Assembly: GCF_905475395.1 (NCBI RefSeq)
Contig: NC_058341.1
Location: 67,401,501 to 67,465,500, forward strand
Direction of reading: 5' to 3'
Source of the DNA: Chrysoperla carnea
Lineage: Eukaryota > Arthropoda > Insecta > Neuroptera > Chrysopidae
Length of the DNA: 64,000 nucleotides
Shown: piece by piece, positions 10,963 through 20,939 of the stretch
How the letters are laid out: the number at the start of each line of letters is the position of its first letter
How positions within the stretch are numbered: the stretch's first letter is position 1
Position numbers and translations under genes: made by a program
The notes under the pieces: model-generated
Told to the model about the DNA's origin: nothing
Seen by the model: only the letters and a program-made list of their open reading frames with translations
Database searches by the model: none

Positions 10963-11408
10963 ATGCTCCGGGCGTAAAAAGTTAGTTGAAGTTCGTAAAT
11001 GAGCAACATAAGTCAATCGGGTCTTGGAAGCCGTAAGAGATTGAACAAAAGTTCAAATATTAAAAATGATGGTTGAAACAATTTTCCGTAAACATCACTG
11101 TTTACCTGCGAGGATGCAACCTAGGACAAAACTTTGGTGCATATTTTCAAGTATAAAGTATAGGGCATTAGAAATTAGCTGGTAACTTCAACTGGTTTTA
11201 TTGTGAAAGATTCTCGAAAAACGAAGAAAAGTTCTAGAAAATATCTCCGCAAATTTTCGAAATTTTTGAAAATCAAAGCAAATATCGGCCGACAGGCCGT
11301 CATAATTGTATAGGTTTCTTAACCCTTTTAATTTATTTCAAATCACTGACACTCAACAGTTTTCATACAGAGTATTTCAACAATTTACTGTGTCAATTGT
11401 TTGTTTCC
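10963..11408 (+). mobile_element. DINE-like element, 5'-truncated
   Basis: The hairpin and GTCY part are missing. The copy starts at the GCGTAAAAAGTTAG..GTTCGTAAATGAGCAACA block and continues through AACATCACTGTTTACC. It includes the variant segment ATCGGCCGACAGGCCGTC and ends GTATTTCAACAATTTACTG, then TCAATTGTTTGTTTCC. Confidence 0.7.
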
Positions 11409-11850
11409 TAGACCATTTTTATTTACTCCCCTCATAATTTATATGAGGCAGTCCCAGGGAAACGTAGCGGGGTTTAACTAGCATGTTAATTAATCTAAAA
11501 ATTCAAAAAAACCCATATAATCTATGTGCTTTGTTTAAAATTTTTAGTTTCATTTTTCAGTAGAAATAAAATAAATAAAATTTATTTTTATACTTCCAAA
11601 GCCAGGTCTGCCAAATTTGCATTGTGCCATGGACTTCTAGCATTAGTTTACAAAGAAATTCGTTGAAATCGATGCATCAAACCATATAGACATAGAGAAT
11701 AGAATGTATACTCAATGTCACAAAAAATGCTCGTTTTAAAACATTCTAAGTGTTACTATTATAACATAACATATGATGCGTACGCTTAGAATGTTTTAAC
11801 TGTGGCACTTTTTCTGACAGTGAGTGTACATTCCCTATCCAGCTGTAACG
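11409..11850. other. Gene-free stretch with a possible Helitron 3' scrap
   Basis: Near 11440-11481 the string CCCAGGGAAACGTAGCGGGG is followed by TTTAACTAG. This resembles a Helitron 3' hairpin plus CTAG, but the next base is C rather than T and no 5' end was found. The rest is unassigned. Confidence 0.3.
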
Positions 11851-12030
11851 TCGGTAAGAGTGGTTGTCCTGGAGTGGGAAGCACTTACACCATAACATCC
11901 GTTGTGATGCCGAAAAGAGGGTTGACATATTTCCAGGCGCTCTTCCATGAATCATTTAGAGCTGTTTAAGAACAGCAAGAGTGCTTGGACGTCAACAGAG
12001 CTCAGATCGGAGACTTTGTCAAAGGAAGAT
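11851..12030 (-). pseudogene. LINE 3' end fragment, second copy
   Basis: About 180 bp collinear with 3195-3370: GAGTGGTTGTCCTGGAGTGG, ATCCGTTGTGATGCCGAAAA, CATGAATCATTTAGAGCTGT, AACAGCAAGAGTGCTTGGAC. It is the terminal codons and 3' UTR of the same LINE family, more diverged than the copy at 3181 and without a coding frame. Confidence 0.7.
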
Positions 12031-12138
12031 AATTAACTATTGGGTTTTGGACAAAAGTATATGAAGCTCTTTAACTTAAAGTTGTCCAAAGAGTACGCTC
12101 TTAAGATATGTCCATGGAGTTACGAGACAGTCTGTATA

Positions 12139-12903
12139 TACAGGGTGGGCCATTTCAATTTGTGCATCTGAATATATCGTCAAAGGCGCCATCTATTAAA
12201 AATGATCTCAACAAAAATTTTAGATTTTGGTGTGGGACATGTTTTGATAACAAATTGGACTTAGTTCTTAAAGTGCTTTAATAGTCAATTTAGATCCTAA
12301 ACGTTAAGAGATAGAATGACACTTTCAATTAGAAAGTTGATTATCATAAAAAACTAACAATTTTTGTTTAAAACTTTTTTTCGTAAAACGTTAGCTTTCG
12401 GAGTAAATGCGACTTAAAAATATGTCATTATTGCATTTAATCGAAAGCAAATACGCTTACAGTTTATCGATAATTGTAGGCCAAGGTCAAAGACGTAGGC
12501 GAATGTCCTCCATTATCATTGACAACTTTTGGTTTAAAGCATTTTTCCGTAGTTAGCGTGTCTTCTTTCGATTAAATGCTATAATGACATATTTTTAAAT
12601 TGCATATCCTTCGAAAGCCGACGATTTTCGAAAGCATAGTTAAGCCGAAAAATTTTAGTTTTTTTATATGAGGATCCACTTTCTAATTTAAAGTGTTATT
12701 CTATCTCTTACCGTTTAGGATCTAAATTGACTATTAAAACACACCGGAGAACTAGGTCTAATATGATGTCAAAACATGATGTTTCCAATCAAACTCTGCA
12801 ACTTTTGTTGTTATTTTCTGTTACTGTTTTGTAAGTTATTTCCTGATTGGTTACCTTCCAAACGAGATATTTAGGTGTATAGATTAAAATGACCCACCCT
12901 GTA
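12139..12903. mobile_element. TIR fold-back element with CAGGGTGGG termini
   Basis: The left end TATACAGGGTGGGCCATTTC mirrors the right end, which reads GACCCACCCTGTATA on the plus strand; flanks are TA-rich. The whole 765 bp folds back. For example GTAAATGCGACTTAAAAATA (about 12401-12420) pairs with TATTTTTAAATTGCATATCC (about 12589-12608), and the centre is near 12500. It is non-autonomous. Fragments of the same family occur at 27227 and 15790. Confidence 0.7.
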
Positions 12904-12983
12904 TATAATACCGAATCTTTATTGACATTTTTTACGCAGAATATAAGTTTTTGAGAACGATTTAAAAATCTAATAAAAAAAAT

Positions 12984-13928
12984 TTTTAACAAAAAGAAAA
13001 CCGACTTCAAAAGAAAATCTTTTCCAAAACAAATTAATATGCACTAAAAAGTAAAAAAATAACGATAATATAATGCAGATAATATAACTTAGCAAACAGT
13101 AACAGAAAATAACAACAAAAGTTGCAGAGTTTGATTGGAAACATCATGTTCTGACATCATATTAGACCTAGTTCTCCGGTGTGTTTTAATAGTCAATTTA
13201 GATCCTAAACGGTAAAAGATAGAATTCCTTTTGAAGTCGGTTTTCTTTTTGTTAAAAATTTTTTTTATTTCGTGATTTTTAGTGAATCTGAAGTACACTA
13301 ACTAATTTTTCATTAAAAAAGAATCATCGAAATCGGTTGACGTGATATTGAGTTTTTCGTCCTCTTGTCGTGCATAATGAATGCAAATTTGAGACTTTTA
13401 TGGTTTTCTCATGGATGACGTTGTCAGAACTAGACCAAAATGAAATGGGACCACACGGGAAGCACCAGATTTCAAATAGATAAACAATCATCGAAATCGG
13501 TTGACGTGATATTGAGTTATTCGTCCTCTTGTCGTGCATAATGAATGCAAATTTAAGGCTTTTATGGTTTTCTCTTGGATGGCGTTGCTAGAACTAGACC
13601 AAAATGAAATGGGACCACACGGGAAGCACCAGTTTTCAAATAATTAAAGAATCATCGAAATCGGTTGACGTGATATTGAGTTATTCGTCCTCTTGTCGTG
13701 CATAACGAATGCAAATTAAAGTCTTTTATGGTTTTCTCATCGATGTCGTTGTCAGAACTGGACCAAAATGAAATGGAACCACGCGGGAAGCACCAGCTTT
13801 AAAAAAATAGATAAAGAATCATCAAAATCGGTTCACCCAGTCAAAAGTTCTGAGGTAACAAACATTTAAAAAAAAAATACAGTCGAATTGAGAACCTCCT
13901 TTTTTTGGTTTTGAAGTTGGTTAAAAAT
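12984..13928 (+). repeat. AACCGACTTC-family element with captured core and internal 164-bp tandem array
   Basis: The ends carry the family mark: GAAAACCGACTTCAAAAG on the left and TTTTGAAGTTGGTTAAAAAT on the right. The palindromic arms (AATTAATATGCACTAAAAAG; TTTTGAAGTCGGTTTTC) are present. The usual hairpin centre is replaced by 13094-13226, a reverse-complement copy of 12698-12828 from the neighbouring fold-back element. Downstream, a unit starting AATCATCGAAATCGGTTGAC is repeated at 13322, 13486 and 13650, with a fourth start at 13817. It is non-coding; several short minus-strand ORFs across it are products of the repeats. Confidence 0.75.
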
Positions 13929-14816
13929 TAATCATTTTTCTGGTTTTACGTTCACAAAACATCAATAAGCAAATAAACACCATTGTTTTTATACATACCG
14001 GAAATACAACTTTTAATAAAAACCACGTCTTGTTTACCATTTCGTTCTAAATTGTAAGCAAAAATTTGGGATTATAAATTTACAAATATTTTACAACGCA
14101 TAAACAAAATTTACAAAAATGTGCATTCCATGAAAACTCGTCGATTGCATAAAATAGTGCGTTTTAGATAATATATAAAAAGAGAAAAATGTCAAATGTT
14201 ATGAAGACCTCTAACATCTAAGGTCTTACTTTTTATAGTCAATTTAATAAAAATTATCATTATGCGTGCTGCATTCATTTTAAATTTTACAAAAATAGGC
14301 TATCTAACAAATTATAAGGCTGTCTGTTTTTTTTTTTATGTCAAAATGTTATCTTAGTCTCTAATAACAGTTGGGGTCATTTTTAAACTTATTTGATTTT
14401 TACTAACAAAAAGGTGAATTCTTGTGCAAGATGTCTTTTAATGATTAAAGTAGTACAACTTTAATACTCAAAGATGCTCTTCTTCATTTCTAGAGGCTCA
14501 AGTTTTAATCTAGCCTAAAATTATTTTTAAGAATCCATCCCATTACTGCACGCACCCATATGCGTTAGCTACCGTAAATATAGGATTTCGCTTTCCTTTG
14601 TTTATTAATCCTAGAGACAACCATTTTACTTTGGTTTTTGGAAGGTCCCCGCTGTTTTAAGGATATAGTATTCAAAATTTTTGAATACTGAATTTCAAAA
14701 ATGATCATCGGCTTTTAAAGGATATATTTTTTATTAATACATACATCTAAACGTGTCATATATGAGAGATTTTGAAATTTATCTCACAAACTAATTACGG
14801 TGTTTCCCGGCTAAGA
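13929..14816. other. Gene-free AT-rich stretch
   Basis: No gene or clear repeat recognised. Confidence 0.4.
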
Positions 14817-15592
14817 ATATACAGGGCGTTCTGTTATTGACTGCATATCGTTATCCTGCAGAATAAGCTCATAAAGACGAAGGAAAAAGTTATTTTCCAC
14901 TTTTGAATATGAGGCCTACTTTGCGAGATAATTAACAAAATGAATTAATATATCTTTAGCGAATCACAGTTCAATAACATTTTGAATAAAACCAATAAAA
15001 CACTACTTAAAGAGAGGATGTGTTTTATCATAGTGGAAGGCGTCTCTAAATGCAAAATTATTACAAAAAAACTCTATTTGGCTACTTTTGTTATTATAAA
15101 AACAAACCCATTAAAACCTACACTACGTTTCTTGGTAAAATAAGTGTTGTACGCAACTAATCGTGCGAATATCACATACGTTAAGCATATATTTGGCAAG
15201 ACGGACAATTGTCCGTTTTGATAAATATATGCTGAGATACACATACACCGAGACAAACCAAAGTATGTATGTTGTGTGTTGAAGTTGTAAAGTGATTGGT
15301 GATTTATATTTTTGTTTTCTTTATAAATAATAACAACAAAATATTTTTTTTAGTATGCACTACCCAATTAAATCAATTATTGTTTTATGATAGTCACCTC
15401 TAAGTGACACCTACTAATTTAATGAATTTGATAGGTTTGTGAATTCAAAAATCTTTCTATTTTCCCATAGGCACATCTCCCGAATCTGGCCTCAGATCGA
15501 AATTTGGTAAAGAGCTTTTTTGTTCGTCTTTATGAGCTTATTCTGTAGGCCAACGATCTGCAGTTAATAACAGAACGCCCTGTATATAATGG
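14817..15592. mobile_element. TIR element with CAGGGCGTTCTGTTATT termini
   Basis: The left end ATACAGGGCGTTCTGTTATT continues with GACTGCATATCG..CAGAATAAGCTCATAAAGAC. The right end is its inverted copy (GTCTTTATGAGCTTATTCTG..AATAACAGAACGCCCTGTAT), giving terminal inverted repeats of about 60 bp. TA flanks on both sides suit a Tc1/mariner-type duplication. There is no transposase, so the element is non-autonomous. The right half is also found at about 27660-27768. Confidence 0.75.
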
Positions 15593-15789
15593 TTGTTAAA
15601 ACTAGTTTTATTTTATAATCTTAAACATATAAACTCAAATATATAGAGAGATTTTTTTGTTGACATTTGCTTGAAACTCGCAAAGTTATATCGATTAAAA
15701 TGCTTCAAGCAAAAAATGTTGTGTGTGTAGACACACATCTTATGCAGATATTAAACTTGACCTAGGCTTTTAAGCTTAGTGAAAAGCTC

Positions 15790-16170
15790 ACTCTACTCGA
15801 TAAGTGGTAATCGATAGATGAACACTTTAAATTAGAAACTTGTTATTGACTAACAATTTTCCGCAAACCATTTAGTTTAGGCAAAAATGGACTGTCAAGA
15901 TTTACCCAAAATTACTTTTCGTATCAAAATTGTTAATTCGTATTATCGTTTCAGCGAAATTTAGGCACTCTTCGAATAAACTTTTCTAATAAATGTTGAT
16001 CGATTATCCATAAAGATCATTTTTGCTCAATTACTGTATAAAATATTCGATTTACAAAAAAATGCTTCAAACAAAAATTGTTTGCGTATTTATGAAGAAC
16101 AACTTTGTAATTTAAAATGTTTATCTAATGTTTGTGAGTTATGAATCGTTTACCTAATGTTTGTCAGTTA
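15790..16170. repeat. Fold-back fragment related to the CAGGGTGGG element
   Basis: GATGAACACTTTAAATTAGA then AACTTGTTATTGACTAACAA on the left faces AATTGTTTGCG..ACAACTTTGTAATTTAAAAT on the right. The words also occur in the 12139 and 27227 elements. The outer termini are lost. Confidence 0.5.
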
Positions 16171-17039
16171 TAAATCGGAGTGAGGTTTTAATTGAACTAG
16201 AAAACTTAGATCGAATTCGATGCCAATATAAGACGTATGCCTTTGAAACTACCATTTTTCAAACTATTATCTTTTGAAACATTTTTCTCGATTAAAATTT
16301 ATCGGATTTCAAGTATATTTCAACTTAAAAAAGACACTCTGAATGTGTCATTAAATATCAGGCATTTGCACATGTTTGCTGTTAATGCCAAATTTGTCCC
16401 TTTCGGTCAAAAAATCTGTGTTACACCAACAACAAAGAAAATATTATTCTTAATTTTATCAAAGCTAACTTAATTTTTCATGTAGCATTATCTCTTGCTC
16501 AACCTTGTCCAGGTTTAAACAACCTTACTGCAAATTACCATGCTTTCTTAATATTCGTCTATTTATTTAACACTTAATGAATCTCAGTTTAAACTTGGTA
16601 TCGCAATTCTATTCTAAGGTACCGGTTGTCGCATGGCTAACTGATTTGCCCAATCCTAACTAACATTAAAAAAGTGGAAGTTACTCTTTCTATAAAGTTT
16701 TCACATCAAAGCCGCTGGACTCATTTTAATGACTAGATGAAATCTTGGGAAAGAACATAAGGTTCTTTTTGTCGTGAAAATAAACTTGAAAGGGGGGAAA
16801 TAAGGGATGGAAGTTTGTATTGTGCATTCATTTGCAAAGCATTCATTTCTTAAGTTAGGCAGAGGTTATTCACAATATTTTACCTTATATATCAAAATAG
16901 GACACAATAATTTATTTTAATATTTAAATAATAACTCCCCAAAAATAGAAAAAAACTCCCAAAACTACCCTTTTCACTTCTATTCACGCAAGAAGGATGG
17001 GCTTTTTCCCATTTTCCCACAATCCATTACTTTGGTGTT
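16171..17039. other. Gene-free AT-rich stretch
   Basis: Short ORFs (for example 16237-16473) have no recognisable family features. No repeat boundary seen. Confidence 0.35.
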
Positions 17040-17215
17040 TTTATTTGATTTTTTTACATCATAGTCTTTTCCTGTGGCGATGGGCCATGCCCACCCAAGG
17101 AATTTATCTTGCAAACAATTACACGAGAGGCGGGCTTCATGGCCGAAGGCCACCCGCCTCATTGTGCCAGGGTGGAAGTAACAGTGGCACATAAAGGGGA
17201 TAAGTGAGAAGAAGT
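17040..17215. other. Unassigned GC-rich block with a strong hairpin
   Basis: This is much richer in G+C than its surroundings. It contains GGCGGGCTTCATGGCCGAAG followed by GCCACCCGCC (17129-17158), which can pair as a stem around CATGGCCGAAGGCC. CCTGTGGCGATGGGCCATGC lies upstream. ORFs of 65-70 codons exist on both strands but I recognise neither. It may be a scrap of a retroelement. Confidence 0.4.
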
Positions 17216-17654
17216 TACGTTCTTAAAATGAATGAACGATTCTTTAAATGAACCATTTAGTGAATCAATTGATATGTCGTTGCGAGACGCGGAAAAAAAC
17301 TAGTAATGATTTAATATTACAACACTATCTTTCAGCAACATCTGAGTCCACAGTCTACACCATGGTAAAAGAAAATATCAATGAATACAATTAAAAATTT
17401 TCTTTAATGTTGTACTACACGAACATTGCTGAAATATTTTGGTTTGGCGTATTTTTATGAAAAATCATGTTACAAGAGATTAAAAATTTGAAACAATGGA
17501 ATGGTATGAATATAAAAACTAAACTAATATTAATAAATAGCAACTGATTAAAACTTTTGTTTGATATTTTTATATTTTAGACTTTTCTTATCCAAGTTAA
17601 ATGTTATATTAATTTTGACCTGTGTATAAAGTTTTTATAGCCTGTATAAATGAA

Positions 17655-17745
17655 ATATATATCAAGGTATACTAAGTTTTGTCCCAAGTTTATAAGACTT
17701 AAAAATATTGATGCTACGAAAAAAAATTTTGAAATAGGTGTTCAT
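17655..17745 (+). mobile_element. DINE-like fragment (hairpin-proximal part)
   Basis: Only the start survives: ATATATATCAAGGTATACTA, then TTTTGTCCCAAGTTTATAAG, then TTGATGCTACG..AATAGGTGTTCAT. The remainder is absent. Confidence 0.65.
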
Positions 17746-19085
17746 TTCTCTTATGCCAGCAACGCAAAGTATGGAAATCCTTTTTTAAAAATGCCAAAAC
17801 TAGGTGCTTATTAAGTGCTTAACGGTCAGGACGGTGAAATTGCCTAATTATTAAACGAAAGCGTCGAATTTCGCAAAACAATGAATCTTAAATCAGGTCT
17901 CACAAGACTCTCTAGGACGAATGCTTAATCAGGTATAATCTAAGCGTGATAAGGAAGTGCTAATCAGGTGTTTGTAAGAAATAAAGATGAAAACGATCAT
18001 AAATAAGCGGAAAACAAATTTGGATACCTGATTTGAGTGAAAAAACAAGTGAAAGAAAACAATTGACTGAGTTAATTGTTGAAATACCATTCATAGACAG
18101 TGTTGATGACTCCATCACATTACACACACATTGATGTCACACATATATAACTGATATTCCCATAATTACATACTATACGCTTTACGCTAAATTTGCGCCT
18201 TCACAGGTAAACAGTGATATTTACGAAAACATGTTTCAAACAAAAGTTGATTATTTTTTTATAAGGAATTTTTTTACATTTAAACTTTTGTTCTACCTCT
18301 AACGGTTTACAAGATGATTATACAACTTAGTATATCAAGGTCAATTAGGTGACCTATGTTGCTCATTTACGAACTTGACCTCACTTTTTACGTCCTAAGC
18401 ACGCTATAAAAATTTCAGCTTGATATCTCTTTTCGTTTTTGAGCAATCGTGATGACAGACGGACAGACGACAGACAGACAGACAGACAACCGGACTAATT
18501 AGGTGACTTTATGAACACCTATACCAAAATTTTTTGCTTAGCATCAATTTTTTTAAGCGTTACAAACTTGGGACTAAACTTAGTATACCTTGCATATTAC
18601 ATATATGCATGGTATAATAAACAATATATAATAAAGTCTTAAAATTATCGTAAACTATCACATAAACAATCAAAAGCAAGTGTTAATTACGTGCTTTAAA
18701 TAACAACCGAACGGTTTTCTGGATTTTCTGTATTGTTTTAATTACGAGTTGGCTGATTTTGTTTGTCAACTATAGATGAGTTGGTTGGATTCTGAAGTTT
18801 TTAACCCTTGCGCTCAAAAAATGGGACACTATTACAGAAAACGGAGATATTATCGTAAACTATATATAAGAGTTCATGTTGGAATTTTGCATTTATTTTC
18901 TGTAATACTGTCTCATTCGTCCTAGTTTTACTTAATTTTTAAATCCGTTGTTTTGCGAAATTCTGCTACCATCGAATGTTGCTACCATCACAGAGCACTT
19001 AATATATAGCACCTAAAATGTACCTAATTTTGGCATTTTTTAAATGCGACTTTCGTACTTCGTCGCTGGCGTTACAGATATTATT
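17740..19085. repeat. Fold-back element split by a DINE insertion
   Basis: The left arm 17750-17935 (CCAGCAACGCAAAGTATGG, AATGCCAAAACTAGGTGC, ATTTCGCAAAACAATG, CTAGGACGAATGC) is the inverted partner of the right arm about 18890-19085 (CATTCGTCCTAG, GTTGTTTTGCGAAATTC, GCACCTAAAATGTACCTAAT, GTCGCTGGCGTTACAG). The DINE-like element at 18047-18616 sits between the arms, so it inserted later. Confidence 0.65.
18047..18616 (-). mobile_element. DINE/mini-me-like element, near full length
   Basis: It opens AAGTGAAAGAAAACAATTGA and ends with the hairpin GCATATTACATATATGCATG then GTATA. The complementary GTCY run (GACGGACAGACGACAGACAG) lies near 18457. It is inserted within the 17740-19085 fold-back. 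Confidence 0.85.
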
Positions 19086-19152
19086 TTATTTTCAGAGGGT
19101 CATACACATTTTGCATATGTATAAATGTTGTGAAGAGTTCACATCAATTTTG

Positions 19153-19866
19153 AACCGACTTCAAACAAAAAAGGAGGAGGTTATCAATTCGACTGTATTT
19201 TTTTTTAATGTTTGTTACCACAGAACTTTCGAGTGGGTGAACCGATTTTGATGATTCTTTATCTATTTGAAAGGTACTGCTTCCCGTGTAGTCCCATTTC
19301 ATTTTGGTCGAGTTCTGATAACGGCGTCCACGAGAAAATTATAAAAGTCTTAAATTTGCACTAAGTATGCACGACAAGAGGAAGAATAACTCAATATCAC
19401 GCCAACCGATTTCGATGATGCTCTTTTTTAGTGATAAATTAGTTAGTGCACTTCAGATTCACTAAAAATTTCAAAATAAAAAAAACTTTTAACACAAAGA
19501 AAACCGACTTCAAAAGATAAATTTTTCCAAAATATATTAATATGCACTCAAAAGTAAGAAATAACGATAATATAATGTAGTTAAAATTATTGTTATTTTT
19601 GGAGTCGGTGTCAGGCAAGGAAACAACTCTGACAGAACAGTTTGCTACATTAGCTAGGCTGACACCGACTCCAAAAATAACAATAATTTTAACTACATTA
19701 TATTATCGTTATTTCTTACTTTTTAGTGCATATTAATTTGTTTTTTTTTTTAAGTCGGTTTTTTTTAAAGGTTTTTTATTTTATGATTTATTAGTGAATC
19801 TAAAGTACACTAACTAATTTGTCACTAAGAAAAGAAGAGTTATTCATCCATTTGTCGCGCACATAC
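19153..19866 (-). repeat. AACCGACTTC-family element, left part with intact hairpin core
   Basis: It starts AACCGACTTCAAACAAAAAA and contains the GAACCGATTTTGATGATTCT and CACGCCAACCGATTTCGATG blocks. A long hairpin follows: arms 19535-19616 and 19658-19738, almost perfectly complementary over about 80 bp, around a 41-nt loop containing CTCTGACAGAACAGTTTGCT. The family unit resumes after the inserted MITE with TGCAAATTTATGACTTTTAT at 20371. It is non-coding; ORFs here are shadows. Confidence 0.75.
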
Positions 19867-19870
19867 TTAA

Positions 19871-20366
19871 GGTATTTCCAGCATGGTATCTGCAGTTCCT
19901 ATGCTAAAGCTATGGTTAAAATTTTTTTCGACATAATTTAACGAAAAATTAAATTTAAGAATTTAATAATGCTTACTATTAATTCCCAAAGTTTCAGAAA
20001 TTTTGACCGTTTAAAATGGGAAATAATTATGCCAACGTCCCAATTTCGATCAATTTACGTCAAAATTAATATCTCGAAAGTGAAAATTAATTTCTAAATT
20101 TTTTTTTTAGAACTTTATTGTATAAACATTTTTTTCTACTTTTTCTTCAATATATAATATCATAAAAAATAGTTGGAGAGACCGGACATTTTACATGCTT
20201 TAAATGGGACATGACCCTCAAAATCGCGAACTTTGTCTTTAAATATGTCGCGATCTAAACGGCCAAAAATTATGAAATTTTAGGAATTCATAAATAAAGC
20301 TATTATAAACCCGAGAAAAAAAATTCGGCCAAATCTGTCGAAAAGTGATTTCATGCTGGAACTACC
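19871..20366. mobile_element. MITE with TTAA target duplication
   Basis: 496 bp with inverted ends GGTATTTCCAGCATG and CATGCTGGAACTACC (14 of 15 match), flanked by TTAA at 19867-19870 and 20367-20370. The flanking AACCGACTTC-family sequence reads CATAC-TTAA-TGCAAATTT when joined, exactly as in the uninterrupted copy near 31443-31458. The insertion site and duplication are therefore proven by an empty-site comparison. A TTAA duplication is the habit of piggyBac-like elements; no transposase is present. Confidence 0.85.
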
Positions 20367-20370
20367 TTAA

Positions 20371-20540
20371 TGCAAATTTATGACTTTTATGGTTTTCACA
20401 ATAATAATTGTAACCACATTATATTTTCGTTATTTTTTACTTTTTAGTACATATTAATTTGTATTTTAATGTTTTTTGTTTTTGTTTTTTTTTGAAGACG
20501 GTTTTTCATTGTAAAAAGGTTTTTTATATTACATTTCTAC
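20371..20540. repeat. AACCGACTTC-family, continuation and half-hairpin
   Basis: TGCAAATTTATGACTTTTAT continues the interrupted element. From about 20400 it switches to one arm of the hairpin core (ACCACATTATATTTTCGTTA, TAGTACATATTAATTTG) and a degenerate GAAGACGG end. The opposite arm is missing, so the copy is rearranged. Confidence 0.55.
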
Positions 20541-20579
20541 AAATATTATCAAAGATGAGAACTGTAGGATATTTCGAAA

Positions 20580-20750
20580 AAATTTCGATTTTTGCCCCAA
20601 TTTCGATATAAATCAGCTAATCGTATGCTACTCGTTACTAATTTGGTGGCGGACTGCACGTGCATTATGACTACTTGGTAGTCGAAATACGTATTTATAT
20701 AATACAAAAAATTGATCCAGGGAATTGGGGTCAAAATCGAAATTTATTAC
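20580..20750. repeat. Short inverted-repeat element
   Basis: ATTTCGATTTTTGCCCCAAT (20582-20601) mirrors AATTGGGGTCAAAATCGAAA (20722-20741). A 61-codon minus-strand ORF crosses it and is not convincing. Confidence 0.4.
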
Positions 20751-20939
20751 ATTGCTATAGCTACAAGTGAAGTTAATATAAGCGCCTTGAAATTAAATAT
20801 CATAGTGGTTAGGTATTAATAAAAAGTAACACACAAGAAAATTTGCCAATGAGATTTAAGTATTTTATGTGCCCAATTGTCTAAGCGTAAGATAATTTGC
20901 TTACATCTTACGCTTACGTCGTACTTTTTCTTTTGGTGT

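Noticed and set aside
13322..13816. CRISPR-like array
   Set aside because: Regular spacing exists, but units are contiguous 164-bp repeats without spacers, in a eukaryotic mobile element.
17129..17158. Bacterial-type intrinsic terminator
   Set aside because: The stem is strong but there is no T tract or bacterial gene context; the window is clearly insect nuclear DNA.
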